DNA of 64,000 nt from Marinobacter flavimaris (lineage in GTDB: Bacteria > Pseudomonadota > Gammaproteobacteria > Pseudomonadales > Oleiphilaceae). Positions 37,121 to 47,288 of the stretch are shown piece after piece (the first letter of the stretch is position 1; each line of letters starts with the position of its first letter). Below the pieces are notes generated by a model, which worked only from the letters and a program-made list of their open reading frames with translations, was not told the origin of the DNA and ran no database searches. The stretch is from the NCBI RefSeq assembly GCF_002933295.1, contig NZ_PSSW01000004.1:339918-403917 (forward strand), given 5' to 3'. A program made the position numbers and the translations under genes.

Positions 37121-37602
37121 TTCCACCCGTCATCCTTCAGAACCGACCCAACGGTTAGCACCGGTGATGCATCAATATCATCCGCATCCATCATGTTGGC
37201 CACCCGCTGAAGCGAAGCCAGGATCATCGTTTGCTCCCATTCTGCCAGGCTCTGGAATTTCTGAATGAAATCCTCCTGCAACGGATTGGGCGCCCGGGCC
37301 AGAAGATCTGCACCTTCCTCGGTCAGGTGCGCGTGAACCTTACGTTTGTCCTGGGTGCTGCGTACCCGATAAACCAGTTTCCGATGCTCGAGGCGATCCA
37401 GGATGGTGGTTACCGTCGCCTGGCTGAGACTGACCTTTTCCGCAATGGTGCCGATAGTCACCTCGCCCAGATCCCGAATCGTTCTCATGATCAGCAGCTG
37501 GGGCCCCGTGAGCCCGGCATGCTTGCTGAGACGCTTCGAATGAAGGTCCGTCGCCCGGATAACCCGCCTGAGAGCTACCAGTACATCTTCATAACTGTTC
37601 AC
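37108..37602 (-). CDS. MarR-family transcriptional regulator
   Basis: This is a 164-residue winged-helix regulator. The DNA-binding core runs from about residue 30 to 105, with LTGPQLLIMRTI opening the domain, a recognition helix in SLSQATVTTILDRLEHRKLV, and a wing with the Asp/Arg pair in STQDKRKVHAHLT that marks MarR proteins. Flanking helices form the dimer interface. The C-terminal 20 residues are an extension. Its target is not evident; the convergent lon-like gene and the downstream TPR gene are not obvious candidates. Confidence 0.88.
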   Translation of the reverse strand: MNSYEDVLVALRRVIRATDLHSKRLSKHAGLTGPQLLIMRTIRDLGEVTIGTIAEKVSLSQATVTTILDRLEHRKLVYRVRSTQDKRKVHAHLTEEGADLLARAPNPLQEDFIQKFQSLAEWEQTMILASLQRVANMMDADDIDASPVLTVGSVLKDDGWKEKA

Positions 37603-37758
37603 AGCAATACTCCGATTCGGTCATGGGAATTTCTTTATACCCCTAACTATTAGAGGTCTTTGCACCCATGATTGCAAGTCAGGGAGATTCCCGGCATTTC
37701 TTCGGCCTTCCACTATGCTAAGGTTTCCCACTTGTTCCACTTACGACAGACGGACGGA

Positions 37759-38676
37759 ATGCGCCCGATGATCAAGTATTTCCTGCCTTTTCTTTTGATG
37801 ACGACGTTCGCCGGTACCCTCTTCGCCCAGGATAAACTGGGGCCAGAGGGAGAACTCACCTCAGAAGACCTGAGAGAGAGCATCAAGACGCTGGAAAAGC
37901 CGATGTATACCCCTTTCATCGAGCTTTACCTGTTAGAAGAGAGCAAAGCGTTGCGCAAAGAAATGCAGAACACCCGCGCAGAACTGATCGAAAAGGTGGT
38001 AGACAAGGAACTGTCCGTTGCCGACAAAACCATGTCCTATGCCACCGATACCGTTACCTACTTCTTTTACTTGATCGCCGGCGCCACCTCCATTCTCGTG
38101 GTGATCGGCTGGAACTCCATCCGGGACATGCGCAATCAGCTGACCAGTCTGGCCGAAAAACGGGTCAACGAGCTGGTGATCGAGTATGAGCAACGGCTCG
38201 AGTTCATCGAGGACCAGCTCAAGCAGAAATCCGACATCATTCACCAGAACCAGGCCGAGATCGAGCGCACCAACGAAGTGCATTCCCTGTGGCTGAAAGC
38301 CAGCCAGGAAACCTCACAGCAGAACAAGATTTCCGCCTACGACCAGATTCTGGATCTTCGCCCGGATGATGTGGAAGCTCTGAGTTACAAGGCCGACGCT
38401 GTCCTGGAAATGCAGGAACCGTTGTGGGCCATCAGTCTCTGCCAACGCGCGCTGAAGCTTGCACCGGATAATGGCCACGCGCACTATCAGCTGGCATGCG
38501 CCTATGCGGAAATCGGCCGCTGGGAGGACGCAGTAAGCACCTTGAAGAAAGCTATTGAAATTTCCGAGGCATACCGCGACGATGCTTCCGTAGACGTGAG
38601 TTTTGATCAGCTCCGCGAACATGAGAGCTTCCGGGTGCTGGTCTCAGAGGATGAAGAAGACGGCAGGGACGCGTGA
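37759..38676 (+). CDS. Membrane-anchored coiled-coil/TPR protein of unknown function
   Basis: This is a 305-residue protein. A signal-like N-terminal hydrophobic segment (about residues 4-18, AQ-type end) is followed by a helical stretch, a strong membrane helix (near residues 100-120: YFFYLIAGATSILVVIGW), a long charged coiled coil (about 125-190), and two TPR-like helical pairs with the motifs DVEALSYKADAVLEM and NGHAHYQLACAYAEIGRW. The last 35 residues are acidic. I chose the first ATG (37759) after a GGACGGA; an ATG at 37768 is possible. The architecture suggests a scaffold in the envelope. No family name is claimed. Confidence 0.7.
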   Translation: MRPMIKYFLPFLLMTTFAGTLFAQDKLGPEGELTSEDLRESIKTLEKPMYTPFIELYLLEESKALRKEMQNTRAELIEKVVDKELSVADKTMSYATDTVTYFFYLIAGATSILVVIGWNSIRDMRNQLTSLAEKRVNELVIEYEQRLEFIEDQLKQKSDIIHQNQAEIERTNEVHSLWLKASQETSQQNKISAYDQILDLRPDDVEALSYKADAVLEMQEPLWAISLCQRALKLAPDNGHAHYQLACAYAEIGRWEDAVSTLKKAIEISEAYRDDASVDVSFDQLREHESFRVLVSEDEEDGRDA

Positions 38677-38830
38677 CAACGTTCAGAGCGGCACGGGTTT
38701 TGCCTTTGCAGACTGGCCCGTGTTCCGGAGCAAACTCCAGAGCCATCTGCTTGACAAGCAGTGAGGTGTGGTGTTTTTTTAACTCTCTGAGAACACAAGA
38801 ATAACCCTGAAATAAAACAGGACAGACTCA

Positions 38831-39943
38831 ATGAGAACTTCAGTAAAAAAACTCGTAACCGCTGTTAGTACTTCCGTCGCCCTGATGGGTGCCGGCCACG
38901 CCGCCGCAGAAATCCAGATCGGTATCGCCGGCCCCATGACTGGCCCCGTTGCCCAGTATGGTGACATGCAATTCTCTGGCGCCCGCATGGCGATCGAGCA
39001 GATCAACGCCAATGGCGGTGTCATGGGCGAAGAGCTCGTTGCCGTTGAATACGACGACGTGTGTGACCCGAAGCAGGCCGTAACGGTTGCCAACAGCCTG
39101 GTCAACGATGGCGTTCGTTTTGTAATCGGCCACCTGTGCTCCAGCTCTACCCAGCCCGCATCTGACATCTACGAAGATGAAGGCATCCTGATGGTGACGC
39201 CGGCTTCCACCAGCCCGGAAATTACCGAGCGTGGCTATGAACTGGTGTTCCGTACGATCGGCCTCGACAGCATGCAGGGCCCGGTTGCCGCCAACTACAT
39301 CGCCTCACAGAGTCCTGAGCGCGTGGCCATCGTTCACGACAAGCAGCAGTACGGTGAAGGTATTGCCACCGCGGTTCGTGACACCCTGAAGGACGCTGGC
39401 GTTGAAATCGCCATGTTCGAAGGCATCACCGCCGGTGACAAGGACTTCTCATCACTGGTCACCAAGCTCAAGCAAGCTGATGTGGACTACGTTTACTACG
39501 GCGGTTACCACCCGGAGCTGGGTCTGATCCTGCGCCAGGCTGACTCCGCTGGTCTGGATGCCCGTTTCATGGGCCCAGAGGGCGTGGGTAACAAGGACAT
39601 CAATACTATCGCCGGCGAAGCAGCCGAAGGCCTCCTGGTAACCCTGCCACCGGCATTCGATCAGAAAGCTGAAAACCAGGCGCTCGTGAAGGCGTTCCAG
39701 GACAAAGGCGAGGATCCTTCCGGTCCGTTCGTTCTGACCTCCTACACCGCGGTTCAACTGGTGGCAGAAGGTATTGAAGCGGCCGACTCCACCGATCCGT
39801 TCGATGTTGCCGCTGCGCTGCGCGAAGGCACCTTCCAGACTCCGATCGGCACCGTTGAATACGACAAGGCCGGCGACATGAAGTCATTCGAGTTTGTTGT
39901 GTACGAATGGCATTCAGATGGAAGCAAAACTCCGGTAAACTAA
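38831..39943 (+). CDS. livJ: Branched-chain amino acid ABC importer binding protein (LivJ/LivK type)
   Basis: This is a 370-residue periplasmic binding protein of the leucine/isoleucine/valine family. The signal peptide ends near residue 26 (AAAE). The mature protein starts IQIGIAGPMTGPVAQYG, followed by the conserved IEQINANGGVMGE and the inter-domain FVIGHLCSSSTQPASD with the substrate-contacting serines. It heads livJ-livH-livM-livG-livF in the standard order. Related proteins also bind amides or urea, but the amide group lacks this motif set. A strong hairpin separates it from livH. Confidence 0.92.
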   Translation: MRTSVKKLVTAVSTSVALMGAGHAAAEIQIGIAGPMTGPVAQYGDMQFSGARMAIEQINANGGVMGEELVAVEYDDVCDPKQAVTVANSLVNDGVRFVIGHLCSSSTQPASDIYEDEGILMVTPASTSPEITERGYELVFRTIGLDSMQGPVAANYIASQSPERVAIVHDKQQYGEGIATAVRDTLKDAGVEIAMFEGITAGDKDFSSLVTKLKQADVDYVYYGGYHPELGLILRQADSAGLDARFMGPEGVGNKDINTIAGEAAEGLLVTLPPAFDQKAENQALVKAFQDKGEDPSGPFVLTSYTAVQLVAEGIEAADSTDPFDVAAALREGTFQTPIGTVEYDKAGDMKSFEFVVYEWHSDGSKTPVN

Positions 39944-39974
39944 GCCAAAATCGTTAACAAACGGTAATCATGAG

Positions 39975-40008
39975 AACACCTTCTCACCGCGATCCGGGAG
40001 AAGGTGTT
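39975..40008 (+). terminator. Terminator-like hairpin between livJ and livH
   Basis: An 11-bp stem (AACACCTTCTC with GAGAAGGTGTT) is followed by a short T run. As the operon clearly continues, it probably terminates only part of the transcripts, giving more LivJ than membrane components. Confidence 0.75.
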
Positions 40009-40105
40009 TTTCTAGGCTCCTGTTGATCCTCCCCCACTTCCTGCCCGGATATCCCGGACACGGGGTGTGGTAGCGGAGGGAGCAGGCTTTCGGAGTCCCA
40101 TAACA

Positions 40106-41029
40106 ATGCAAGACCTCCTTTATTTCTCACAGCAGCTCATCAACGGGCTGACGATCGGGAGCACTTACGCCCTGATCGCCATCGGCTACACGATGGTTTA
40201 CGGCATCATCGGCATGATCAACTTTGCCCATGGTGAAATCTATATGATCGGTGCCTACACGGCGCTGATTGCCATTACCGGCCTCGCCGCTCTTGGCATT
40301 GCCTGGTTGCCACTGATACTGATCGTCGCACTGCTGTGTGCCATGATCGTCTCCAGCTCCATGGGCTGGGCAGTGGAACGGGTGGCCTACCGGCCCGTGC
40401 GGGGGCGTCACCGCCTGATCCCGCTGATCTCCGCCATCGGCATGTCCATCTTCCTGCAGAACTACGTTCACCTGGCACAGGGATCCCGCAACATTGGTTT
40501 CCCGGCCCTGATTGACGGTGGTTTCAACTTCGGTTCCGGTGACGGTTTCCAGATGTCCCTGTCCTATATGCAGATCACCATCTTCATCACCACACTGATC
40601 TGTATGACAGCCCTGTCCCTGTTTATTTCCCGTTCACGGACTGGCCGCGCCTGCCGGGCCGTGTCACAGGACCTGGGTATGGCCAACCTGCTGGGCATCG
40701 ACACCAACCGGATCATCTCGGCAACCTTTGTGATCGGTGCGGCACTGGCAGCCGTTGCCGGCCTGCTTCTGGGCATGTACTACGGTTCGGTTGATCCTCT
40801 GTTCGGCTTCATTGCCGGCTTGAAAGCCTTTACCGCAGCGGTACTTGGCGGCATTGGCAGCATACCCGGCGCGATGCTGGGAGGACTGATATTGGGCGTG
40901 GCAGAGAGCATGACCTCCGGCTACCTCAGCGGTGAGTACAAGGATGTGATCTCATTCAGCCTGCTGATTCTGATTCTGCTGTTCAAACCCACCGGCCTGC
41001 TCGGCAAACCGGAGGTTGAGAAGATCTGA
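40106..41029 (+). CDS. livH: Branched-chain amino acid ABC permease LivH
   Basis: This is a 307-residue inner-membrane permease. The start at 40106 is the ATG behind GGAG (a GTG at 40067 is less likely). It opens with [35 protein letters not shown], the family signature, and carries about eight hydrophobic helices plus the [14 protein letters not shown] loop that contacts the ATPase. The stop TGA shares its last base with the livM ATG, indicating coupled translation. Confidence 0.93.
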   Translation: MQDLLYFSQQLINGLTIGSTYALIAIGYTMVYGIIGMINFAHGEIYMIGAYTALIAITGLAALGIAWLPLILIVALLCAMIVSSSMGWAVERVAYRPVRGRHRLIPLISAIGMSIFLQNYVHLAQGSRNIGFPALIDGGFNFGSGDGFQMSLSYMQITIFITTLICMTALSLFISRSRTGRACRAVSQDLGMANLLGIDTNRIISATFVIGAALAAVAGLLLGMYYGSVDPLFGFIAGLKAFTAAVLGGIGSIPGAMLGGLILGVAESMTSGYLSGEYKDVISFSLLILILLFKPTGLLGKPEVEKI

Positions 41030-42300
41030 TGGCTGCTAACAATTTCAGACACGCACTTTTCTGCGCGTTCATTACACTGATCATTTCCTACCCGATCATT
41101 GGGTTCAATCTTGAGGCCCAGGGCATCAACGTGACCCTGACCGGCGCCGATGCCACCACCATCGTGATGGTATTGCTCGCGGCAGTGATCGTATTCCTGT
41201 TCCAGATGTTCCGGGAACAGATCATGGGAGGCCTGAAGAGCATTCCCCATCCTCTGCCCCAATCCAACAAAGAGCCGATGGCGGAAAACCGTCGGGCAAA
41301 GATTGAGTCCTGGGTACTGACCGGCATCGTGGTTCTTGCACTATTCTGGCCCTTCTTCGTGTCCCGCGGTTCCGTGGATCTGGCCACACTGGTGCTGATC
41401 TATGTGATGCTGGCCCTTGGCCTGAACGTCGTGGTCGGTCTGGCCGGACTTCTGGATCTTGGCTACGTGGCATTCTACGCCGTGGGCGCCTACACCTTTG
41501 CCCTGCTCTCCCAGTACACCGGCATTTCGTTCTGGCTGGCACTGCCTATCGGTGCTCTGCTTGCCGCCCTGTTCGGTCTGGTGCTGGGCTTTCCGGTACT
41601 CCGGTTGCGGGGGGATTATCTGGCCATCGTAACCCTCGGGTTTGGCGAGATCATCCGGATACTCCTGAACAACTGGACGACGCTGACTGGCGGCCCCAAC
41701 GGCATTGGTGGCATCCCCGATCCAACCCTGTTCGGCATGGAATTCGGGCGCCGGGTGAAGGAAGAGGGCAACACCTCGTTCCACGAAACCTTCGGCATCG
41801 CCTACAGCGGTGAGCACAAGGTTATCTTCCTGTACCTCATTGCCCTGGTTCTGGCGGTATTCACCGCGCTCGTAATCCGTCGATTCATGCGGATGCCCGT
41901 GGGCCGGGCCTGGGAAGCACTGCGGGAAGACGAGATCGCTGCCCGCTCCCTGGGTCTCAGCCGCACCGCAGTGAAGCTGTCCGCCTTTACCATTGGCGCC
42001 TTCTTTGCCGGTTTTGCCGGCACTGTGTTCGCCTCCAAGCAGGGCTTCATCAGCCCGGAATCGTTTGTTTTCCTGGAGTCTGCCATCATCCTGGCGATCG
42101 TGGTTCTCGGCGGCATGGGTTCCCAGATCGGTGTGGTACTGGCGGCAATCGCTGTCACCATCCTGCCGGAACTGGCCCGTGAGTTCTCCGAATACCGCAT
42201 GCTGATCTTCGGTGCCGCTATGGTGCTGATGATGGTCTGGCGTCCGCAGGGCCTGATGCCCATGCGCCGCATTCATATTGAACTCAAAAGGCAGGAGTGA
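41029..42300 (+). CDS. livM: Branched-chain amino acid ABC permease LivM
   Basis: This is the second permease, 423 residues, with about ten hydrophobic segments. The family core starts near residue 115 with [35 protein letters not shown]. The N-terminal 110 residues form additional helices and a short cytoplasmic stretch, as in E. coli LivM. An insertion around residues 230-265 (rich in Glu, Gly and Phe) lies in a periplasmic or cytoplasmic loop. ATPase contact is expected at [11 protein letters not shown]. Position in the liv operon makes the role secure. Confidence 0.93.
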   Translation: MAANNFRHALFCAFITLIISYPIIGFNLEAQGINVTLTGADATTIVMVLLAAVIVFLFQMFREQIMGGLKSIPHPLPQSNKEPMAENRRAKIESWVLTGIVVLALFWPFFVSRGSVDLATLVLIYVMLALGLNVVVGLAGLLDLGYVAFYAVGAYTFALLSQYTGISFWLALPIGALLAALFGLVLGFPVLRLRGDYLAIVTLGFGEIIRILLNNWTTLTGGPNGIGGIPDPTLFGMEFGRRVKEEGNTSFHETFGIAYSGEHKVIFLYLIALVLAVFTALVIRRFMRMPVGRAWEALREDEIAARSLGLSRTAVKLSAFTIGAFFAGFAGTVFASKQGFISPESFVFLESAIILAIVVLGGMGSQIGVVLAAIAVTILPELAREFSEYRMLIFGAAMVLMMVWRPQGLMPMRRIHIELKRQE

Positions 42301-42306
42301 CAGACG

Positions 42307-43062
42307 ATGCTTGAAGTACAGAATCTGTCCATGCGCTTTGGCGGCCTGCTGGCGGTAGACGAAGTGTCTCTGGACGTTCAGGAACACGAGATTGTGTCCA
42401 TCATCGGCCCCAACGGGGCTGGAAAAACCACTGTATTCAACTGCATGAGCGGTTTTTACAAGCCCACGGGCGGCAAGATCCTGTTCGAGGGCAAGGAAGT
42501 ACAGGGTAAACCCGACTACAAGATCTCCCGACTGGGTATGGTGCGCACTTTCCAGCATGTGCGGCTGTTCAGCCAGATGACGGTGGTGGAAAACCTGCTG
42601 GTGGCTCAACACCGCCACCTGAACACCAACCTGATTTCGGGCCTGATCAAAACCCCCAGTTACCGGACCAAAGAGCAGAAATCCCTGGATCGGGCCGCCT
42701 ACTGGCTGGATCGGGTTGGCCTGCTGGATCTGGCCAACCGGGAAGCCGGCAACCTCGCCTACGGTCAGCAACGGCGTCTGGAGATTGCCCGCTGCATGGT
42801 CACCGAGCCCAAGCTGTTAATGCTCGACGAGCCGGCAGCCGGCCTCAACCCGGCGGAAACCAAGGAACTCAACCAGCTGATCATCAGCCTGAAAGAGGAC
42901 TACAACGTTTCCGTAGTGCTGATTGAGCACGACATGAGCCTGGTAATGGATATTTCCGACCGCATCAACGTCATCAACCAGGGCCGCCCCCTGGCCAGTG
43001 GCACACCGGAAGAAATCCGCCAGAACGACGACGTGATCAAAGCCTATCTGGGCGAGGCCTGA
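42307..43062 (+). CDS. livG: Branched-chain amino acid ABC ATPase LivG
   Basis: This is a 251-residue ATP-binding subunit. Walker A is GPNGAGKTT (near 35-43), followed by the LivG hallmark MVRTFQHVRLF in the Q-loop region, a signature region reading LAYGQQRRLEIAR, Walker B LLMLDEPAAGLNP, and the switch His in IEHDM. It pairs with LivF to drive LivHM. It lies six bases after livM. Confidence 0.95.
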   Translation: MLEVQNLSMRFGGLLAVDEVSLDVQEHEIVSIIGPNGAGKTTVFNCMSGFYKPTGGKILFEGKEVQGKPDYKISRLGMVRTFQHVRLFSQMTVVENLLVAQHRHLNTNLISGLIKTPSYRTKEQKSLDRAAYWLDRVGLLDLANREAGNLAYGQQRRLEIARCMVTEPKLLMLDEPAAGLNPAETKELNQLIISLKEDYNVSVVLIEHDMSLVMDISDRINVINQGRPLASGTPEEIRQNDDVIKAYLGEA

Positions 43063-43071
43063 GGTAAACAC

Positions 43072-43773
43072 ATGTTAGTACTAGAAGATGTCCATACCCA
43101 CTACGGCAAGATCGAGGCCTTGCACGGGGTGTCTGTCGAAGTCAAAAAGGGTGAGATCGTCTCGCTGATCGGCGCCAACGGCGCCGGCAAGACCACGCTG
43201 CTGATGACCGTCTGCGGTAACCCCCGGGCCAGTTCAGGACGCATTTTCCTGGAGGGCCGGGAAATCACCAACGAATCCACGGCGCAGATCATGCGCTCCG
43301 GCATCGCCATTGTTCCGGAGGGGCGTCGGGTGTTCTCGGGCCTGACCGTGGAGGAAAACCTCCACATGGGTGGTTTCTTCAACACCAAGGCCGAAATCCG
43401 CAAGAGCCAGGAGCACGTCTACGAGCTCTTCCCGCGCCTCAAGGAACGTGAACATCAGCGTGCCGGCACCATGTCCGGCGGCGAGCAGCAAATGCTGGCT
43501 ATCGGGCGGGCCCTGATGAGCAGGCCAGAGATGATCATCCTTGATGAACCATCACTGGGCCTGGCACCGCTGATTATCAAGCAGATCTTCGAGATCATCG
43601 GCCAGCTTCGCGAGGAAGGCATTACGGTTTTCCTCGTCGAGCAGAACGCCCACCAGGCCCTCAACCTGGCAGACCGGGGTTACGTGCTGGAAACCGGAAA
43701 GATTCGCCTGCACGACACGGGCAAGAATCTGCTCAACAACCCGGATGTCCAGAACGCCTATCTGGGCGGCTGA
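43072..43773 (+). CDS. livF: Branched-chain amino acid ABC ATPase LivF
   Basis: This is the second ATPase, 233 residues, with Walker A GANGAGKTT, the LivF-type IVPEGRRVFSGLTVEENL segment, signature MSGGEQQMLAIGRALM, Walker B IILDEPSLGLAP, and VEQNAHQAL at the switch region, where Gln replaces the usual His neighbour pattern as in other LivF proteins. It closes the operon, followed by a strong terminator. Confidence 0.95.
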   Translation: MLVLEDVHTHYGKIEALHGVSVEVKKGEIVSLIGANGAGKTTLLMTVCGNPRASSGRIFLEGREITNESTAQIMRSGIAIVPEGRRVFSGLTVEENLHMGGFFNTKAEIRKSQEHVYELFPRLKEREHQRAGTMSGGEQQMLAIGRALMSRPEMIILDEPSLGLAPLIIKQIFEIIGQLREEGITVFLVEQNAHQALNLADRGYVLETGKIRLHDTGKNLLNNPDVQNAYLGG

Positions 43774-43797
43774 TCCTGGATCCTTGCCTCGAAGCAT

Positions 43798-43833
43798 AAA
43801 ACCGGAGCATGCACGCTGCTCCGGTTTTTTTTT
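43798..43833 (+). terminator. Rho-independent terminator of the liv operon
   Basis: A 12-bp perfect stem (AAAACCGGAGCA with TGCTCCGGTTTT) with a TGCACGC loop runs into nine consecutive T residues, 25 bp after the livF stop. Confidence 0.95.
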
Positions 43834-44013
43834 GGGCTAAATCAAATACTCACCAATCTTTAAACTTGCGTTGGCTGGATTTCAACTATACTCAGATCAA
43901 CGGTCAACCTGTCTCCACAAGACCAGTCAGGGCCGTTTTCGCAATGCTGCTCCACGTCAGGAGCAGCATTGTGTATTGCGACGACAGCTTTAAACCACAG
44001 GAAGGAGTGGATA

Positions 44014-44478
44014 ATGAAAAAACTGATCGCAGGTGCAATTCTTCTTGGTGCCTCTTCCATGGCCTTTGCCCAACCGGGCTGTGGCGTCGGTGCCATGATC
44101 TGGAAAGGACAATCCGGCATTGCCCCCCACGTACTCGCTGCAACCACCAACGGTACCTTTGGTAACCAGACGTTTGGTATGACCACAGGTACCCTTGGCT
44201 GCCAGACCAACCAGTCTGTTCAGTCCATGGCCATGTACATGGACAGCAACATCGACAAGGTGGCCCGGGACATGTCCCGCGGTTCCGGCGAGAACCTGGA
44301 CACCCTGGCAGTACTTCTGGGTGTTGACGAAGCGGATCGCGATGCGTTCCGCAAGGTGCTGCAGGACAACTTTGCCACCATTTTCCCGGACTCTGACACC
44401 ACCTCCGGCGAAGCCGTGGACGCCATCGTCGCGCTCCTGGAGCAAAACGAGTCACTCAGCAAATACGTAGCAGCCTGA
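44014..44478 (+). CDS. DUF3015 family periplasmic protein
   Basis: This is a 154-residue secreted protein. The start follows a strong AGGAAGGAG site. A Sec signal peptide (MKKLIAGAILLGASSMAFAQ) is cleaved near residue 20. The mature protein begins PGCGVGAMIWKGQSG and includes two Cys residues that could pair (PGCG and LGCQ). The motif NGTFGNQTFGMTTGTLGC is characteristic of the DUF3015 family. Its function is unknown. It lies 74 bp before the DUF4105 gene in the same direction, and both products are exported. Confidence 0.85.
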   Translation: MKKLIAGAILLGASSMAFAQPGCGVGAMIWKGQSGIAPHVLAATTNGTFGNQTFGMTTGTLGCQTNQSVQSMAMYMDSNIDKVARDMSRGSGENLDTLAVLLGVDEADRDAFRKVLQDNFATIFPDSDTTSGEAVDAIVALLEQNESLSKYVAA

Positions 44479-44552
44479 TCCAGGCTCCTTGAAGGGACTC
44501 TCATGCGCCAGGGACGGCGCATCGTTCCATTCTCTACCCTGTTCAACCCCGG

Positions 44553-46433
44553 ATGCAGCACCAACCCATGGGCAACATGCTTCGCATTGGGCCAGCCCTG
44601 ATCTGGCTTGCAGTCAGCCTGCCGACCCAGGCCAATTCGCCTGAACACGCAACCGAGCTCCATCTCGACCCTGCCTGGCTCACACTCATTCATTATCAAC
44701 CCGACAGGTTTGGTAGCGGATATACCAGCCAGGCCGATGATCCGGCCTTTTTCCTGAGCGAAAATGGCAAGCACTCCCCCCGGGCAGAGCTCAAAGCCAC
44801 CCTGGATGCTATCCAGATAGACGGGGAAGGCGACGACCACGCCCTCTGCCGCTTCCCGGCACGGGCGACCTGGCTCAGTCAGCAACTCGATCTGTCGCTA
44901 CCGGAAATCGAGTGTCCCGGCTTCCAGGAATGGTCGGAAACATTGAACACCGAGACGGTGACCCTGGTGTTTGCCGCCTCTTACCTCAACAGCCCGTCTT
45001 CCATGTTCGGCCACACGTTTCTGCGCCTGGACCCACCCCAGGATGACGACGAAACCAACCTGCTGCTGGCCAACACAATCTCCTATGCCGCTGATGCCGC
45101 CGCCCACGACAGTGAACTGCTGTTCGCGTACAAGGGCATTTTCGGCGGCTATCCCGGCATCACTACGGTCCAGCCGTACTACGAGAAAATTCGGCTTTAC
45201 TCCGACATCGAACATCGTGACCTGTGGGAGTACAAACTGAACCTTACCCAGGATGAAGTGGACCTGATGATTGCCCACGCCTGGGAAATACGGGATCGGA
45301 ATTTTGATTATTACTTCTTCGATGAAAACTGCGCCTATCGCCTGTTGGCGCTGATAGACATTGCCCGCCCGGGCACGGACCTTTTGGGGGAAGTAAGCAC
45401 TCACGCCATTCCGTCGGACACGGTTCGCTGGGTGGTCGACAAGGATCTGGTCAGCGAAGTCTACTACCGCCCCTCGGCTGCCACGTCGGTGGCCTACAGT
45501 CTCTCTAGCCTGCCCGACGATCAACAGACCCTTGCGGCAGCCGTCGCCAACGGATATGTAGCCGCTGATGGTAGCGAAGTGAAGTCACTGCCAGCCGAGC
45601 AAAGAGCACATGTTCTGGACGCCACCTACGATTATGTTCGATACAAGAGCGAGGCCGACGGCTGGCCCCGTGAAATCGCCGCACCACTCTCCCATGACCT
45701 GTTGAGAGAGCGCAGCCAGATCAGCGACGTCGCACCGCCCGAGGAACCACCCGAACCGGTAGTTCGGGATGATCAGGGCCACGACACCTTCCGACTGAGC
45801 CTCGGAGCAGGCCAGCAGGCACACAGGGAATTCACCCAGTTGACCCTGCGCCCGGCCTACCACGATGTGCTGGACCCGCCGGCCGGCTACCGTACCGGTG
45901 CCCAGCTGCAGTTCCTCCGACTCGACGCGCGCCTGTATACCGACAACGACGAACTTCAACTGGAACAGCTTACCGGCGTGGAAATCCGCTCCCTGAGCCC
46001 GCGGAACGCCTTTTTCTCGCCACTGTCCTGGCAGGTAGGTTTTGGTGGCCGCCGCACGGATACTGGCAACGATCGGGTCCTGACGCCCTATCTCGAGGGC
46101 GGAGCTGGCGGCAGCTGGCGCCTTGGCAACCAGACCCAGGCCTTTGCCATCGCCACCGCCGACCTTGAAATCGACGACGACCTGCGCCGAGGCTACGATG
46201 CTGCCCCGGGCGCCGACATCGGCCTGCTCCATCAGAACAACCAGTTCAGCCTGCTCGCCGGTGCCAAAACCAAGGCCTGGATCGTTAGCAGCCAACACCG
46301 CCAGGATCAGCTTTACGCCAAAGCCAACTGGCACATCGGCCGCGAGTTCAGTCTGTTTGCCGAGTTCACCCGGGAAGACCACTACGACAGGTATCAAAGC
46401 CTATGGCACGCCGGAATCCACGCGTATTTCTGA
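44553..46433 (+). CDS. DUF4105 (Lnb N-terminal-like) exported protein with a C-terminal beta-rich domain
   Basis: This is a protein of up to 626 residues. A hydrophobic signal (LRIGPALIWLAVSLPTQA) ends near residue 27. The first half holds the DUF4105 domain, with MFGHTFLRLD, FAYKGIFGGYPG and DYYFFDENCAYRLL; the Cys and His suggest a papain-like hydrolase site. The second half (about 410-626) is beta-rich with alternating aromatic strands and a terminal Phe, as in an outer-membrane or surface barrel. Starts at 44568 or 44577 are equally possible, as no ribosome site is clear. The last 31 bp overlap the next gene. Confidence 0.78.
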   Translation: MQHQPMGNMLRIGPALIWLAVSLPTQANSPEHATELHLDPAWLTLIHYQPDRFGSGYTSQADDPAFFLSENGKHSPRAELKATLDAIQIDGEGDDHALCRFPARATWLSQQLDLSLPEIECPGFQEWSETLNTETVTLVFAASYLNSPSSMFGHTFLRLDPPQDDDETNLLLANTISYAADAAAHDSELLFAYKGIFGGYPGITTVQPYYEKIRLYSDIEHRDLWEYKLNLTQDEVDLMIAHAWEIRDRNFDYYFFDENCAYRLLALIDIARPGTDLLGEVSTHAIPSDTVRWVVDKDLVSEVYYRPSAATSVAYSLSSLPDDQQTLAAAVANGYVAADGSEVKSLPAEQRAHVLDATYDYVRYKSEADGWPREIAAPLSHDLLRERSQISDVAPPEEPPEPVVRDDQGHDTFRLSLGAGQQAHREFTQLTLRPAYHDVLDPPAGYRTGAQLQFLRLDARLYTDNDELQLEQLTGVEIRSLSPRNAFFSPLSWQVGFGGRRTDTGNDRVLTPYLEGGAGGSWRLGNQTQAFAIATADLEIDDDLRRGYDAAPGADIGLLHQNNQFSLLAGAKTKAWIVSSQHRQDQLYAKANWHIGREFSLFAEFTREDHYDRYQSLWHAGIHAYF

Positions 46434-47281
46434 CTGCCACCACGGCCCGGTTAAGCGGGCTTCTGGTTGCGCTTCTGCTGCTATCCGGTTGCAGCAGCGT
46501 TTTCTTTTACCCGGATCGGGTGACTTACATCACCCCGGACCGACTGAACCTCGAATACGAAGACATCTACCTCGACACGGCCGACGGCGAAACCCTCCAT
46601 GGCTGGTGGCTGCCCGCAGAAGCCCCTGAGAACAACGCCAGGGGCACAGTCTATTTCCTGCATGGCAACGCCCAGAACGTCAGCAGCCACATCCTCAACG
46701 TAGCGTGGCTGCCCGAGAGAGGCTACAACGTCTTTACCATCGACTACCGGGGCTACGGCAAATCCACCGGTGACCCGGACATCGAAGGCGCGCTGCACGA
46801 CGTGGAAACCGGCCTGCGCTGGCTGGCCAAAAAACCTGACGTGACCGACCGCCCCCTATACATCCTCGGCCAGAGCCTCGGCGGCGGTCTCGGAATCGCC
46901 CTGGCCAGTGAATGGACTCAGAGGGAGGAACAGCCCCGGCTGGACGGTGTAATCCTGGATGGTACCTTCTCCGGCTTTCGCAAGATCGCCCGGGAGAAAT
47001 TAGGTGGGTTCTGGCTTACCTGGCCGTTGCAGATCCCGCTAAGCTGGACCATACCCGACGACTACGAAGGTGTGGATCATATTCCTAGGATCAGTCCGGT
47101 GCAGGTGATGGTAATCCACAGCGTTCGAGACGGGATTATTCCCTTTCATCATGGAGAGGCGCTGTTTGAGGCAGCACAGGAGCCCAAAGAGTTCTTGCAG
47201 ACGGATACGCCTCACGGGGCGACGTTTGTTATTCCCGGGTACCGGAGAGAGGTGCTTCGCTTCATGAATGCTGGGCGATAG
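46403..47281 (+). CDS. Alpha/beta hydrolase lipoprotein
   Basis: This is a 292-residue protein with a lipoprotein signal (lipobox LSGC, Cys30) and an alpha/beta-hydrolase fold. The oxyanion region is FLHGNAQN, the nucleophile Ser158 lies in GQSLGGG, the acid is probably Asp243 in VRDGIIP, and the base His271 in TPHGA. It resembles BEM46/YfhR-type serine hydrolases. It starts inside the end of the DUF4105 gene, so the two are translationally linked. The substrate is unknown; envelope lipid or ester turnover is a reasonable guess. Confidence 0.85.
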   Translation: MARRNPRVFLTATTARLSGLLVALLLLSGCSSVFFYPDRVTYITPDRLNLEYEDIYLDTADGETLHGWWLPAEAPENNARGTVYFLHGNAQNVSSHILNVAWLPERGYNVFTIDYRGYGKSTGDPDIEGALHDVETGLRWLAKKPDVTDRPLYILGQSLGGGLGIALASEWTQREEQPRLDGVILDGTFSGFRKIAREKLGGFWLTWPLQIPLSWTIPDDYEGVDHIPRISPVQVMVIHSVRDGIIPFHHGEALFEAAQEPKEFLQTDTPHGATFVIPGYRREVLRFMNAGR

Positions 47282-47288
47282 AGTGTGG

